Shown here piece after piece: positions 34,941 to 43,681 of a stretch of 64,000 nucleotides of DNA. The notes below the pieces were generated by a model. The model was not told the DNA's origin, did no database searches, and saw only the letters and a list, made by a program, of their open reading frames with translations. The stretch is from Niveispirillum irakense DSM 11586 (GTDB lineage: Bacteria; Pseudomonadota; Alphaproteobacteria; Azospirillales; Azospirillaceae): positions 372,001 through 436,000 of the forward strand of contig NZ_KE386934.1 in the NCBI RefSeq assembly GCF_000429645.1. Reading direction: 5' to 3'. Position 1 is the stretch's first letter, and each line of letters opens with the position of its first letter. Position numbers and translations under genes: made by a program.

Positions 34941-35915
34941 ATGGCCGGTCAGACAGGTTTGAAGCCAATGCCCGCCCCTCCCTCCTTACCGTCCGGCACG
35001 GTTGGCCGTGCCATTTTCTCCATGATCTGCGCCGTGGCCCTGTTCGCCACGATGAATGCGATGGTCAAATATCTGGGCGGGCGCTATCCGCTGGGGCAGA
35101 TGATCTTCTGCCGCGCCCTGTTCGCGCTTATCGTACTGGCCCCGCTGATAAAGCGGGCCGGGGGAGTGGTCAGCCTGGGCACCCGGCGGCCCTGGGGCCA
35201 TGCCGCCCGCAGTCTTATCGGGGTGGTGGCCATGTTCTGCGGCTTCACCGCCATCACCAGCCTGCCTTTGGCCAACGCCGCCGCTTTTGCTTTCACCGCC
35301 CCTTTATGGACCACCACGCTGGGCGTGCTGGTGCTGGGGGAGAAGGTCCGCTGGCGGCGAACCCTGGCATTGATCGTGGGCTTTTGCGGCGTGCTGATCA
35401 TGCTCCGCCCCGATGTGAAGCTGCTGGAAGATATCCTGAATGGCGGTACGGTTGCCGTGGGCAGCGCCCTGGCCCTGACCAGCGCGGCTTTGGGCGCCTG
35501 CGCGATGATTTCCGTGCGTCGATTGTCCGCAACCGAACCCAGCACCACCATCGTCTTCTATTTCATGGCAACCGGCTGCCTGCTGTCGGGACTGCTGACC
35601 TGGCCCGATTTTGTGATGCCGGACGTGAAGGATGGGCTTCTGTTGATCCTGATCGGCATCATCGGCGGGGTGGCGCAGTTACTGCTGACAACCGCCTATC
35701 GTGGCGCCCCAGTGGCGGTGATTGCGCCCTTCGATTATACCGCGATGCTGTGGGCAACCGGTTATGGCTTCCTGTTATGGGGAGAGGTGCCGGACCTTAC
35801 CCTGGTGCTGGGGGCGATCATCGTTGTCGCCAGCGGTGCTTACATAACGATACGTGAAACCAGGCTGGGGATCGCCAGCACGGTCAGCGTCAAACAGTCG
35901 ACGAAGATGGGTTGA
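34941..35915 (+). CDS. EamA/DMT-family transporter
   Basis: This 324-residue drug/metabolite transporter has ten hydrophobic segments and two EamA repeats (TVGRAIFSMICAVALFATMNAMVKYLGG and GSALALTSAALGACAMISVRRL). Typical second-repeat motifs are LLLTTAYRGAPVAVIAPFDYTAMLWATGYGFLLWGE. An ATG at 34941 was chosen; a TTG at 34920 also exists. It is followed one nucleotide later by the rlmJ start. The substrate is unknown; S-adenosylmethionine, amino-acid and sugar exporters of this family look alike. Confidence 0.88.
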   Translation: MAGQTGLKPMPAPPSLPSGTVGRAIFSMICAVALFATMNAMVKYLGGRYPLGQMIFCRALFALIVLAPLIKRAGGVVSLGTRRPWGHAARSLIGVVAMFCGFTAITSLPLANAAAFAFTAPLWTTTLGVLVLGEKVRWRRTLALIVGFCGVLIMLRPDVKLLEDILNGGTVAVGSALALTSAALGACAMISVRRLSATEPSTTIVFYFMATGCLLSGLLTWPDFVMPDVKDGLLLILIGIIGGVAQLLLTTAYRGAPVAVIAPFDYTAMLWATGYGFLLWGEVPDLTLVLGAIIVVASGAYITIRETRLGIASTVSVKQSTKMG

Positions 35916-35916
35916 G

Positions 35917-36789
35917 ATGAATTACCGTCACGCTTTCCATGCCGGCAATCCGGCCGATGTGATGAAGCATGCCGTTCTGGCCTATCTTCTGGAACGGTTG
36001 CAGGCCAAACCCGCACCCTTTTTTGTGTTGGATACCCATGCCGGCATCGGTCGCTACGATCTGGAAGCCCAGCAGGCCCAGCGTACGGGAGAAGCCATCC
36101 GGGGGGTGCGGCGTCTGTTGCGGGAAAACGCCCCGTCCCTGCCCGCCGCCGCGGCTGCCTATCTGGCGGCCTTGCGCAATCTCAACCCGGCGGGGCAGCC
36201 GTTGGAGATGCTGCGGCATTATCCGGGCTCTCCGCTTCTGGCCCGGCTGGCGATGCGGCCCGGCGACCGGCTTGTCCTGGCGGAACTCCATCCCGAGGAT
36301 GTGCAAACATTGCGGGCAAATTTTCGTGGGGATTCCCAGGTCGCCATCCATCATATGGACGGGTGGCTGGCCCTGAAAGCGCATTTGCCGCCGCCGGAAC
36401 GGCGGGGCCTTGTCGTGATCGATCCACCTTTTGAAGCCCCGGATGAGTTTGAGCGTCTGGTCGCTGCCTTGGCGCTGGCATATCGGCGATGGTCTACCGG
36501 CCTTTATCTGCTGTGGTATCCGATAAAGGACCGGGCAACGTCCTGGCGGTTCCACCAGATGCTGACACAGACGGGTATTCCGCGGATTTTGGCTGCGGAA
36601 TTGACTTGGGCCGATGATGACCGCAGCGACCGGTTGAACGGATCGGGCCTTATCCTGGTCAACCCGCCCTGGCAAACCGACGAGGCCCTGGCCACGTTGT
36701 TGCCGGCCTTGCATGCCGGTCTTGGCGCAGAAGCGGGAGACGGCCGAATATTCTGGATTCGCGACGAAGCCGGCAAGCCCGGCGCTTAG
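35917..36789 (+). CDS. rlmJ: 23S rRNA (adenine(2030)-N6)-methyltransferase RlmJ
   Basis: RlmJ methylates A2030 of 23S rRNA. The 290-residue protein has the family N-terminus MNYRHAFHAGNPADVMKH, the SAM-binding FVLDTHAGIGRYDL and the catalytic DPPF in LVVIDPPFEAPDEF. The ATG at 35917 overlaps the reading context of the DMT transporter (one nucleotide separates the stop from the start). It is the last gene of that short unit; no ribosomal or competence gene is next to it. Confidence 0.93.
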   Translation: MNYRHAFHAGNPADVMKHAVLAYLLERLQAKPAPFFVLDTHAGIGRYDLEAQQAQRTGEAIRGVRRLLRENAPSLPAAAAAYLAALRNLNPAGQPLEMLRHYPGSPLLARLAMRPGDRLVLAELHPEDVQTLRANFRGDSQVAIHHMDGWLALKAHLPPPERRGLVVIDPPFEAPDEFERLVAALALAYRRWSTGLYLLWYPIKDRATSWRFHQMLTQTGIPRILAAELTWADDDRSDRLNGSGLILVNPPWQTDEALATLLPALHAGLGAEAGDGRIFWIRDEAGKPGA

Positions 36790-36831
36790 GCACCGGGCTT
36801 CGACCATTCTTTAGCAAAAGGTCTGAAGGGA

Positions 36832-37155
36832 TCAGGCACGGCCGGGGTTGAACGACGGTGGATCGCTGGCGGGGAAGGAATCCTCGCTGGCAATGCCAAC
36901 ATCATCATTCTCTTCATCATGCGCTGAAGAGAGCGCCTCCCCATCGTTGGAGCCCCGGTGGCTCCATGCCTCATAGGCCGGGCAATAGCCGGTTAGACCG
37001 CGGGCAACAAGCAGACCCCCGGCAATGCCGGCAACCACGCTGCCCCGCCGGACCGCAGCGGCCAACAGCAGGCCGCCAACAGTCGTGGTGATCACCCGCT
37101 CCGCCGAGCCGACATTGGCGGCCGGCAGATGATCAAGTATGTCGTGATGGTTCAC
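36832..37155 (-). CDS. DUF2892/YgaP-like small membrane protein
   Basis: This 107-residue protein has the YgaP C-terminal-like double hydrophobic segment (ITTTVGGLLLAAAVRRGSVVAGIAGGLLVARGLTGYCPAYE) with the Gly-rich hairpin typical of DUF2892. The tail has an acidic SEDSFPASDPPSF motif seen in other alphaproteobacterial small proteins. It lacks the rhodanese domain of YgaP. It is likely an inner-membrane protein of unknown function, convergent to rlmJ. Confidence 0.7.
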   Translation of the reverse strand: MNHHDILDHLPAANVGSAERVITTTVGGLLLAAAVRRGSVVAGIAGGLLVARGLTGYCPAYEAWSHRGSNDGEALSSAHDEENDDVGIASEDSFPASDPPSFNPGRA

Positions 37156-37246
37156 GGCCGCTACTCCTATCTGGTGTCTTTACCAACTTTACGCTTTGAA
37201 ACGACCGAAACAGGGTCCGTGTTCCGAGGGTGGGATGCACCTCCAC

Positions 37247-37267
37247 CTTAACCTTTTAGCTAAGGTT
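37247..37267. promoter_or_regulatory. Inverted repeat upstream of cheZ
   Basis: AACCTT (37250-37255) and AAGGTT (37262-37267) form a 6-bp inverted repeat. The left side overlaps TTAACC, a partial match to the CtrA half-site. CtrA control of flagellar genes is known in alphaproteobacteria, and RcdA implies such a circuit. The match is incomplete, so this is a low-confidence site. Confidence 0.3.
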
Positions 37268-37368
37268 GCCACCTTGCAGTGGGTTGTGCCTTGGGTCAGA
37301 GTGCCGGAAGGATTGCTCACCGAATGGATGACCCCTTTCGGTGGGCCTATTGCTGGAGCGGGGGGATT

Positions 37369-38109
37369 ATGGTGCAAGCGCGGCAACGGCCTTTCATGGC
37401 GGAAATTCAACGGGCACGGAAGGGGGGCGCCCCCTCACCCAGCCTGTCCGCCGTCAGTGATACTGCCGCACTACCCGCCCCTTCGCCGTCGCCGGTGGTG
37501 GTACAGGCCGACAATAGCGAGATGATCGCCGCCATCCAGGCTCTGGGCACGAAGCTGGACCGGTTCCTCACTGTCGATCATACGCAGATTGAGCAAATCC
37601 AGCTTGAAATCTCCGATATCGCCGGACGGATCAAGGCGACCAAGGTGGAAATGGCCGCGCTGCGGCATCCGTTGGCCAATGAGGACAAGTTTCAGGAAGC
37701 CAGCGAACAACTTTCCGCAGTCGTGCGCGCCACGGAAGGGGCGACGAACGCCATTATCGGCGCGGCGGAAGAGATTGAAGATATTGTCAGCGAAGTGCGG
37801 TCGCAACTGCCCGAGGGCTATCAGAATAGCCGCCTGAAGGACTTGAATGATCTGACTTTGCGGATTTTCGAAGCCTGCAATTTCCAGGATCTGACAGGGC
37901 AGCGTATCACCAAGGTCGTCCAGGCGCTGTCCTTCATTGAACAGCGCATTGACAGCATGATGTCCGTCTGGAACCAGAAGGAATTCGAGGCGCTGCCCCT
38001 GCCGCCCTCCATCGCGAAAACAGACAGCGGCTTGGCGTTGCATGGCCCCGCAGAGGAAAGCAGCAACAGCCGCGTTTCTCAGGCCGATATCGACGCCCTG
38101 TTCGACTGA
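37369..38109 (+). CDS. cheZ: Protein phosphatase CheZ
   Basis: CheZ speeds dephosphorylation of CheY. The 246-residue protein is mostly helical after residue 50 and carries the catalytic motif EACNFQDLTGQRI, with Asp174 and Gln178 in the DxxxQ spacing of the E. coli enzyme. A CheY-binding acidic helix closes the C-terminus (SQADIDALFD). The first 45 residues are disordered and Pro-rich. I chose the ATG at 37369 because GGAGCGGGGGGATT precedes it; ATGs at 37324 and 37396 are possible. It should act on the cheY product from 28.9 kb. Confidence 0.9.
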   Translation: MVQARQRPFMAEIQRARKGGAPSPSLSAVSDTAALPAPSPSPVVVQADNSEMIAAIQALGTKLDRFLTVDHTQIEQIQLEISDIAGRIKATKVEMAALRHPLANEDKFQEASEQLSAVVRATEGATNAIIGAAEEIEDIVSEVRSQLPEGYQNSRLKDLNDLTLRIFEACNFQDLTGQRITKVVQALSFIEQRIDSMMSVWNQKEFEALPLPPSIAKTDSGLALHGPAEESSNSRVSQADIDALFD

Positions 38110-38117
38110 GCCAAAAG

Positions 38118-38151
38118 GGCCTGCGCCCCGGGTTCAGTCCGGGCGCAGGCC
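38118..38151 (-). terminator. Hairpin shared by cheZ and the NarL-like gene
   Basis: GGCCTGCGCCC (38118-38128) pairs with GGGCGCAGGCC (38141-38151). The right arm lies inside the 3' end of the regulator gene. On the minus strand the stem is followed by CCCTTTTGG. Confidence 0.7.
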
Positions 38152-38892
38152 GGTACGGGCCGCCAGAATGGCAATCTGGGTGCGGTTGCGGGCGCCCAGC
38201 TTCTGCATCATCGCCCGGACATGCACCTTGACCGTGCCTTCCAACACCCCAAGCTGCCGGGCGATTTCCTTGTTTGAACAGCCGGACAGGAGCAGGCGGA
38301 AGATATCGCGTTGACGGTTGGTCAAACGTGCCACACCGGCCTGATCCAATCCCCCATCAGGCACCTGGTTGACAGCAGACTGTGCCACCAGCCGATAGGG
38401 AAGCTGCACATAGCCTTCCCGAGACAAGGCAAGGCCAACGGCATCCGCCAGGACGGCGCTGGGATCGCTTTTTAACAGGCAGGCAGCAGCACCGGCAGAC
38501 AGGAGAGTGCGAGCTTCCGCCGCTGTGAAATTACCCGACATCACTATGGCCGGTATATTTCCAAGCCGCGTCAGGAAATCGACCACCGCCACGGTGCGGT
38601 CGGCGCCCAAACCATCCACATCCATCAAAATCACATCAGGCGCTGCCCCGGTGTCCAAAGCGGACAAGGCCTCTTCCGGTGTTGCGGCCTGCCATGTGTA
38701 GGCACCGTCGTAAAGGGAAGACAGGGTCAATGCCAACCCATGGCGTACCAGAGCCTGCGGTTCCACAATCATAAAACCGCGCCGGCGCCCGCCGGCAGCA
38801 ACGTCGCGCGTAGTGCCACGGCTGGAAACGCGCTGAAAGCTCTCCGGCTGTATCACCCGCAACGGGCTTTCACGACGCGCCGCCACGCTCAT
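38134..38892 (-). CDS. NarL/LuxR-family response regulator with degenerate acidic pocket
   Basis: The 252-residue protein has a receiver domain (about residues 40-155) and a LuxR-type HTH (TNRQRDIFRLLLSGCSNKEIARQLGVLEGTVKVHVRAMMQKLGARNR). The phosphoacceptor Asp91 (VILMDVDG) and Lys141 (LLKSDP) are present. The acidic pair is replaced by Glu44-Pro45, so phosphorylation may be weak or absent. The start at 38892 has GGAGG 5 nt upstream; the first 38 residues are an extra tail. It is divergent from a similar regulator at 39213. Confidence 0.85.
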   Translation of the reverse strand: MSVAARRESPLRVIQPESFQRVSSRGTTRDVAAGGRRRGFMIVEPQALVRHGLALTLSSLYDGAYTWQAATPEEALSALDTGAAPDVILMDVDGLGADRTVAVVDFLTRLGNIPAIVMSGNFTAAEARTLLSAGAAACLLKSDPSAVLADAVGLALSREGYVQLPYRLVAQSAVNQVPDGGLDQAGVARLTNRQRDIFRLLLSGCSNKEIARQLGVLEGTVKVHVRAMMQKLGARNRTQIAILAARTGLRPD

Positions 38893-39212
38893 GGCAACCT
38901 CCAACATTTCATGACAACCAATACCGCCAATTTCGAATCATACTCATATGAAATAAGTGTTCCCGCAACCTCCTTCTGGTCACCCTCGAAAGAATCTGTT
39001 TATAATCCAGAGTTGATGGAAAGAAATAAGGAATTTATTTCGAAATTCGAAGTGTTTTTCTTGGTGCATACTTTTGTTTTTCTGCATTATGTCAAATTTT
39101 AGTTAAAATTTTATCCATTTCTTTGCCGCTCGTTGATCAAATAAGAACCTTCAATCAATTGATATAATTGGATTTTTAGTCTTTTAATCAAGATAGGACG
39201 GGCCAGGAGCGA
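38893..39212. other. AT-rich divergent intergenic region between two regulators
   Basis: The 320-nt stretch has no credible gene and is far richer in A+T than the neighbouring genes. It contains palindromes TTGATCAA (39133-39140) and ATCAATTGAT (39154-39163) and a repeated TTCGAA pair (TTCGAAATTCGAA, about 39039-39051). These may be binding sites for either of the flanking LuxR-type regulators; no site is proven. Confidence 0.6.
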
Positions 39213-39875
39213 ATGAACATGTCAGGTGGCAGCGTTATGCTGGTGGATCGCGACCAATTATTCAGCGCTGCGCTTGCCGCATTGCTGGAGGATGAAGGGC
39301 TGGAGGTCGAGGCCCCGCTCCCCTCCGTCACTGCGGTTGGAGGCGTACTGGACGAAGGGTTGGAACCCTCATTAATCATCACCGATCCTGCGGGTCTTGA
39401 TCGGGAGGGTGAGGGGTCACCCCTATCGCGTCTGCGCGAAATCGCACCAGATGCCCGGTTGCTGGTATTGAGTTCGGACATGTCCGCCAAGGCTGTCGCG
39501 GACAGCATGACCATTGGCGCCCATGGGCATGTATCCAAAGGGGCTTCCTTCAATGTGGTGCTGCGGGCAGTAAAACTCATCCAGCAAGGCCAGGCTGTTT
39601 ATCCAGCCAATGTGGCCCAGAATTTAGGCCAGGGCGCAAGCCCCAGCCCAGAAAGCCTCCGGGAGGGAGAAACAGCCGACCTGTCTCCCCGGGAAACACA
39701 GATACTGGCCTGCATCCTGAGTGGCCATTCCAACAAGGCCATCGCAAGACGGTTGGCCATTACGGAATCAACCGTAAAAATGCATTTCAAGAACGCGATG
39801 CGGAAAATCAACGCGAGCAACCGGACCCAAGCAGCCATATGGGCCATGGAGCATGGAATAGCCCCGATGGCCTGA
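39213..39875 (+). CDS. NarL/LuxR-family response regulator
   Basis: The 220-residue protein has an N-terminal receiver with phosphoacceptor Asp58 (LIITDPAG) and Lys109 (VSKGAS), and a C-terminal LuxR HTH (SPRETQILACILSGHSNKAIARRLAITESTVKMHFKNAMRKINASNRTQ). Only one residue of the acidic pair is acidic (Asp12-Arg13). The two regulators at 38134 and 39213 share this architecture and stand divergently. No sensor kinase is adjacent. Another ATG at 39219 is possible. Confidence 0.87.
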   Translation: MNMSGGSVMLVDRDQLFSAALAALLEDEGLEVEAPLPSVTAVGGVLDEGLEPSLIITDPAGLDREGEGSPLSRLREIAPDARLLVLSSDMSAKAVADSMTIGAHGHVSKGASFNVVLRAVKLIQQGQAVYPANVAQNLGQGASPSPESLREGETADLSPRETQILACILSGHSNKAIARRLAITESTVKMHFKNAMRKINASNRTQAAIWAMEHGIAPMA

Positions 39876-39905
39876 GAAGGCCGGAAACAATCCTATATAC
39901 ACACG

Positions 39906-39937
39906 AAAAAGGGGTGCCTGGACGGGCACCCCTTTTT
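39906..39937. terminator. Strong bidirectional terminator
   Basis: AAAAAGGGGTGCC and GGCACCCCTTTTT pair perfectly around a 6-nt loop. It serves the regulator ending at 39875 (plus) and the OmpA-family gene ending at 39996 (minus). Confidence 0.92.
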
Positions 39938-39995
39938 CTTATCGCACCATAAGCGGGTCGCCCCGAAACCCGTAAGGATTTCGGGGCAGAGCAGC

Positions 39996-41072
39996 TTACG
40001 GGAACACGATGACCGCACGGCGGTTCGACGGCTCACGGACGCCATCGGCAGTCGGGACCAGCGGATCCGTCTCACCCTTGGCTTCCAGAGCGATCTGACC
40101 GACCGGCAGGCCCTGGCTGGCCAGATACTGACGAACGGCTTCGGCGCGCTGCATCGACAGCTTCTGGTTATAGTCGGCCGGACCGGAGGAGTCGGCGTGG
40201 CCGGCAACCGTGATCTGCACAACCTTACCGGCCTTGGCATCGCGGGCAACGTTCTGGAGAACCTGCTGAGCATCAGCAGACAGAACAGACTTATCCCAGT
40301 CGAAGAAGACCGTGAAGTTGCGGGAGATGGCCGGCGGCGGCGGGGGCGGCGGGGGCGGCGGGGGCGGCGGCGGGGGCGGCGGGGCGACAGCCGTGGTGGC
40401 TACCGGAGCCGCAACCGGGGCCGCACCGAAGACGGTACGGACGCCGACCAGCACGGAGTGGGAGTCATAACGCGAGCTGAAAGCCGGGCTGGCCGTGTCG
40501 TACTTCAGCTTGTTGGTGCCGAGGTAACGATAACCCAGCGTCAGGTCCATGTTGTCAAACAGAGCATAGGCCACACCGGCATTCAGCTGGTAGGCGAAGG
40601 CACCGTTGCTGTCATTCATGTAGTTGCCGGCAGAGAACAGCGGACCAGCCGTGTCCAGCTTCTGCCAGCCCCAGCCGAGACCACCACCAACATAGGGGCG
40701 CAGCGGAGAACCGATATCGAATTCCTGCTGGACAACTGCCATCAGGGTATAGGCCTTCAGGTTACCGATGCCGGTGCCCGTGCGCGTGGCGGGGCCGCCC
40801 GAGATACCATCGATCTCGTGAACGGTCATGCCACCTTCAACGCCCAGACGCAGGCCGGTGCCGAACTGGTAACCAAATTCCAGGACCGAGGTCAGCGCGT
40901 CCTTGGTGCTGACTTCGTTCGTGACAGTCGAGCTCTTGAAGTCGCTGTCCTGAAGCCAGTTCACGCCAATCTGGGCGCCGAAATACGGGCCTTCAATCAG
41001 ATTCTGAGCAGACGCAGCAGAGGACAGCGTCAGCGCGATTGCCGTCCCCATCAGCATGTGGCGCAATTTCAT
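39996..41072 (-). CDS. OmpA-family outer-membrane protein with polyproline linker
   Basis: The 358-residue protein has a signal peptide (LRHMLMGTAIALTLSSAASAQ), an eight-stranded OmpA/OprF-like barrel (PYFGAQIGVNWLQ to VLVGVRTVFG), a linker of 17 consecutive prolines, and a C-terminal OmpA peptidoglycan-binding domain (FFDWDKSVLSADAQQVL, GHADSSGPADYNQKLSMQRAEAVRQYL, EPSNRRAVI). It tethers the outer membrane to the cell wall. AAGGAG abuts a first ATG (41078); the second ATG at 41072 sits at normal spacing, so I used it. Confidence 0.93.
   Translation of the reverse strand: MKLRHMLMGTAIALTLSSAASAQNLIEGPYFGAQIGVNWLQDSDFKSSTVTNEVSTKDALTSVLEFGYQFGTGLRLGVEGGMTVHEIDGISGGPATRTGTGIGNLKAYTLMAVVQQEFDIGSPLRPYVGGGLGWGWQKLDTAGPLFSAGNYMNDSNGAFAYQLNAGVAYALFDNMDLTLGYRYLGTNKLKYDTASPAFSSRYDSHSVLVGVRTVFGAAPVAAPVATTAVAPPPPPPPPPPPPPPPPPAISRNFTVFFDWDKSVLSADAQQVLQNVARDAKAGKVVQITVAGHADSSGPADYNQKLSMQRAEAVRQYLASQGLPVGQIALEAKGETDPLVPTADGVREPSNRRAVIVFP
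40332..40382. repeat. Short-period G/C repeat encoding 17 prolines
   Basis: A run of CGG/GGG triplets on the plus strand (CCG/CCC on the coding strand) spans 51 nt in the OmpA linker. Repeated hexamers here make it prone to slippage that would keep the frame only in steps of three. Confidence 0.85.
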
Positions 41073-41282
41073 GTTCATCTCCTTAAGGGCCCTTCGAACG
41101 ACTGCCGTTGCGCCGTCGCGGCGCTGGCAGCCTTATTCTGCTTGGGCGAAAACCGAAGCCAGTATTAAGCCCACAGGCAATAGGCTTACAGAAAACGCGG
41201 GCGCAACTCAAGAAGGCAAGATCATAGCTAAAGATACTATACCATACGGCCAATCCTGCATTCAGGGTGGCCTTCTATTGCT

Positions 41283-41471
41283 CTATGCCGCACAGCGAAA
41301 GGCGTTTACGACGGCGCGGTGGGCATCCGTGGTGTCCGGATAGGTCCGGCCATGCAGTTGCTGCACAGCAGGGTGAACAGCGTGGAAGCGTACGCCTTCC
41401 TCCTCCGCCATGGCAAGCCCCACAGCTTCCTCATCAATTTCGATAATGTAGTCTGGCCGATTCTTCATCAT
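41283..41471 (-). CDS. Small acidic hypothetical protein, 62 residues
   Basis: This short open frame encodes an acidic peptide with a mixed helix/strand look (YIIEIDEEAVGLAMAEEEGVRFHAVHPAVQQLHG). A GGGAAC motif lies before the ATG pair at 41471/41468. I do not recognise a family. It is separated from the OmpA gene by about 210 nt and from the MBL hydrolase by about 190 nt on the other strand. The balanced composition supports translation, but a chance frame cannot be excluded. Confidence 0.42.
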   Translation of the reverse strand: MMKNRPDYIIEIDEEAVGLAMAEEEGVRFHAVHPAVQQLHGRTYPDTTDAHRAVVNAFRCAA

Positions 41472-41661
41472 CGCGGTTCCCAGTTTCTACGGGTGAATTC
41501 TGTTGGCCCGCCTCTACCACCCTCATGATGACAGTTTCCATCACGTGGCCGTGACAATGGCGCGATGGTAAGCGGCAAGACGGGTGAAACGGAGACGCTT
41601 GCCAGCCCCGATATGGTGCTTTACCGCTGAAAAAGATGAGAAACAGCCAGGGAACCGCCCC

Positions 41662-42675
41662 GTGACCAGTCTATCCACCCCTCCGGAAGGTGAGGCGATC
41701 ATCACGTCCGTGGCGCCTGGGCTGACATCAGCCCGCCTCCCCCTGCCCTTCGCGCTGGATCATGTACATGTTTGGCTGCTGGAGGAGGCCGATGGCTGGA
41801 CCGTGATCGACACAGGTGTATCCAGCAATCGCACCCGTCTTTTATGGGACGGGATCATTGAGCGCCATTTCAACCAGCGACCGCTGCGCCGCCTGATCGC
41901 AACCCATTATCATCCCGACCATGTCGGGCTGGCGGACTGGCTATGCCAACGTTTTGATGCCCCGTTGATGATGACGCAGACGGAATGGCTGCTGGCGCGA
42001 TTGCTGTCGCAAGACCAGTCCTCTTCCCTTCAGGCAGCCTATCATTCCTTCTATCGCGCCATGGGACTGGATGACGCGGCAACCGATCAGTTGCTGGAGC
42101 GCGGCAATGCTTATGCCCGGGGCGTTCCCTCCGTCCCGGCGCAGTTCCGCCGCCTCAAACAAGGCGACCAGTTGGAAATGGGGGGATATGTATGGCAGGT
42201 CATCACCAGTGGTGGCCATTCCCCCGAACATGCCTGTTTTTATGCTGACAAGGGTCGGCTGCTGATTGCCGGCGACATGGTGCTTCCCCGGATCAGCCCC
42301 AATGTCAGCGTCTGGCCACTGGAACCGGACGCCGACCCGCTGTGGGATTTCCTGGATGGTTTATCCCGTCTCCGGCAATTGCCGGAAGATACGCTGGTTC
42401 TCCCCTCTCATGGCCAGCCATTCCAACACCTGCATCAGCGGATTGATGAATTGACGCATCATCATGCCGAAAGGCTGATGGAAACCGAGGTCGATTGCCG
42501 GACGAATCCCCGGACGGTGGCGGAGGTGACACGCACCCTTTTCCATCGCCCGTTGGACACCCACCAGCTCAGCTTCGCCACGGGGGAAGCGCTGGCCCAC
42601 CTCAATCATCTGGTGAACCAGGGAAAATTGAAACGCAGCCTCCGCGACGACGGGGTCTGGTTGTTCAGCACTTAA
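41662..42675 (+). CDS. Metallo-beta-lactamase-fold hydrolase
   Basis: This 337-residue protein has the MBL zinc motif THYHPDHVG (His82, His84, Asp86, His87), the upstream LLEEADGWTVIDTGVSS strand block and later metal ligands in SGGHSPEHACFY, AGDMVLP and SHGQPF. A C-terminal winged-helix-like domain (TRTLFHRPLDTHQLSFATGEALAHLNHLVNQGKL) resembles the glyoxalase-II-like/LACTB2 group. The GTG at 41662 was chosen; the frame runs back to 41584 without a good start. The substrate is unknown. Confidence 0.85.
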   Translation: MTSLSTPPEGEAIITSVAPGLTSARLPLPFALDHVHVWLLEEADGWTVIDTGVSSNRTRLLWDGIIERHFNQRPLRRLIATHYHPDHVGLADWLCQRFDAPLMMTQTEWLLARLLSQDQSSSLQAAYHSFYRAMGLDDAATDQLLERGNAYARGVPSVPAQFRRLKQGDQLEMGGYVWQVITSGGHSPEHACFYADKGRLLIAGDMVLPRISPNVSVWPLEPDADPLWDFLDGLSRLRQLPEDTLVLPSHGQPFQHLHQRIDELTHHHAERLMETEVDCRTNPRTVAEVTRTLFHRPLDTHQLSFATGEALAHLNHLVNQGKLKRSLRDDGVWLFST

Positions 42676-42681
42676 GCAAAT

Positions 42682-42720
42682 AAAAAGCCGGCCCCGATCA
42701 TATCAACGGGGCCGGCTTCA
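42682..42720. terminator. Strong bidirectional terminator
   Basis: AAGCCGGCCCCG (42685-42696) pairs with CGGGGCCGGCTT (42707-42718) and is flanked by T runs on the minus strand. It lies between the MBL gene and the exported protein gene on the opposite strand. Confidence 0.9.
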
Positions 42721-42736
42721 AATAAGACCGTAAGGG

Positions 42737-43306
42737 TCAGCGGCTGGCTGCGCCCGTTGCGCCGCTGCGCCGCGCCGGTGAGGGCGTCGCCTCTGCAACC
42801 ACGGCAGCCGGCAACGGCTTGTCGCAACGGGCTTCCTGCGCCATGCGGATACCGGGGGCGTCAGGGGACAGGCCCTTGCGCAATTCCGCAAGATCCAGCG
42901 ACATGGCCTTCTGAACGAAGGGAACATGCTCAGAACAGAAAACCGGTGTCGTCAAGGCGATGGCGCGCTGTGACGTCTCATTCGCCAGACGGGTCCGGAA
43001 AGTATCGAAGGCCCGGTTGGAATTACCTTTGGCCGTCCGCTTATAATAACCGACCAGCGTCTTTTGCCAGTCCTGCATCTGTTTTTCGTGACGCAGCGTG
43101 AACATCTTATATTGCGCGAACAGGCTGGGCTGACCCTTAACATCCATATGTTGGCATGTAAGCCCCACGACCATCATTTCGGTGTGAAGGCGGATCGCCT
43201 GTTCCGCCTCAAATTCCGCAACGGAATAGCAGGGCGGCTTGGCGTAGGCCGGACCGGCAAGCAGGGAGAACAGGGCAGCCGTCAAGGCGAAGCGTTTACG
43301 CAGCAT
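42737..43306 (-). CDS. Exported hypothetical protein
   Basis: This 189-residue protein has a signal peptide (FALTAALFSLLAGPAYAKPP), and mature-region features that suggest a small helical periplasmic protein (RLHTEMMVVGLTCQHMDVKGQPSLFAQYKMFTLRHEKQM). It has four Cys (CYSVAE, LTCQH, VFCSE, ARCDKP) that could form two disulfides. I recognise no family. The start at 43306 fits the signal peptide. It ends at the strong terminator 42682-42720. Confidence 0.7.
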   Translation of the reverse strand: MLRKRFALTAALFSLLAGPAYAKPPCYSVAEFEAEQAIRLHTEMMVVGLTCQHMDVKGQPSLFAQYKMFTLRHEKQMQDWQKTLVGYYKRTAKGNSNRAFDTFRTRLANETSQRAIALTTPVFCSEHVPFVQKAMSLDLAELRKGLSPDAPGIRMAQEARCDKPLPAAVVAEATPSPARRSGATGAASR

Positions 43307-43681
43307 CGGTCGCAAATTCCATAAAAGCCGGGCTTTGAGCGGACATTGCCTGATCCATTGCTTTCCGGCAAGTGCGCCATGCGGGGTGCCCATACCGATT
43401 TTCAAAATCAGCGGCTACAAAGCCTGTCAGGGCATCAGGCATCAAAATCCGCTTTTAAAAAGACGCCGCACTCCAGGAGTGGGCTGCATGCCGTGGCACT
43501 ATGGACCCGCATTTTTTTACATTTTGTGCTTAGTTCCTCTTTCAATTTACGTTCAATTCCCCCATATCTTGACAGGCAAATCCTGGCAAACCCAATGCAG
43601 CCTTGCGTCAACACCTGTTGGTGGAGGCCCCGGGTATCTTTGATAATGCATCGGAACCGCTTGAGTCTGTGAAGCCATTTA
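43307..43681. other. Intergenic region before the HTH/disordered-protein gene
   Basis: No gene is seen in these 375 nt. TTGACA at 43569-43574 could be a -35 element for the gene at 43682, but the -10 region is weak. I see no hairpin or repeat of note. Confidence 0.5.
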
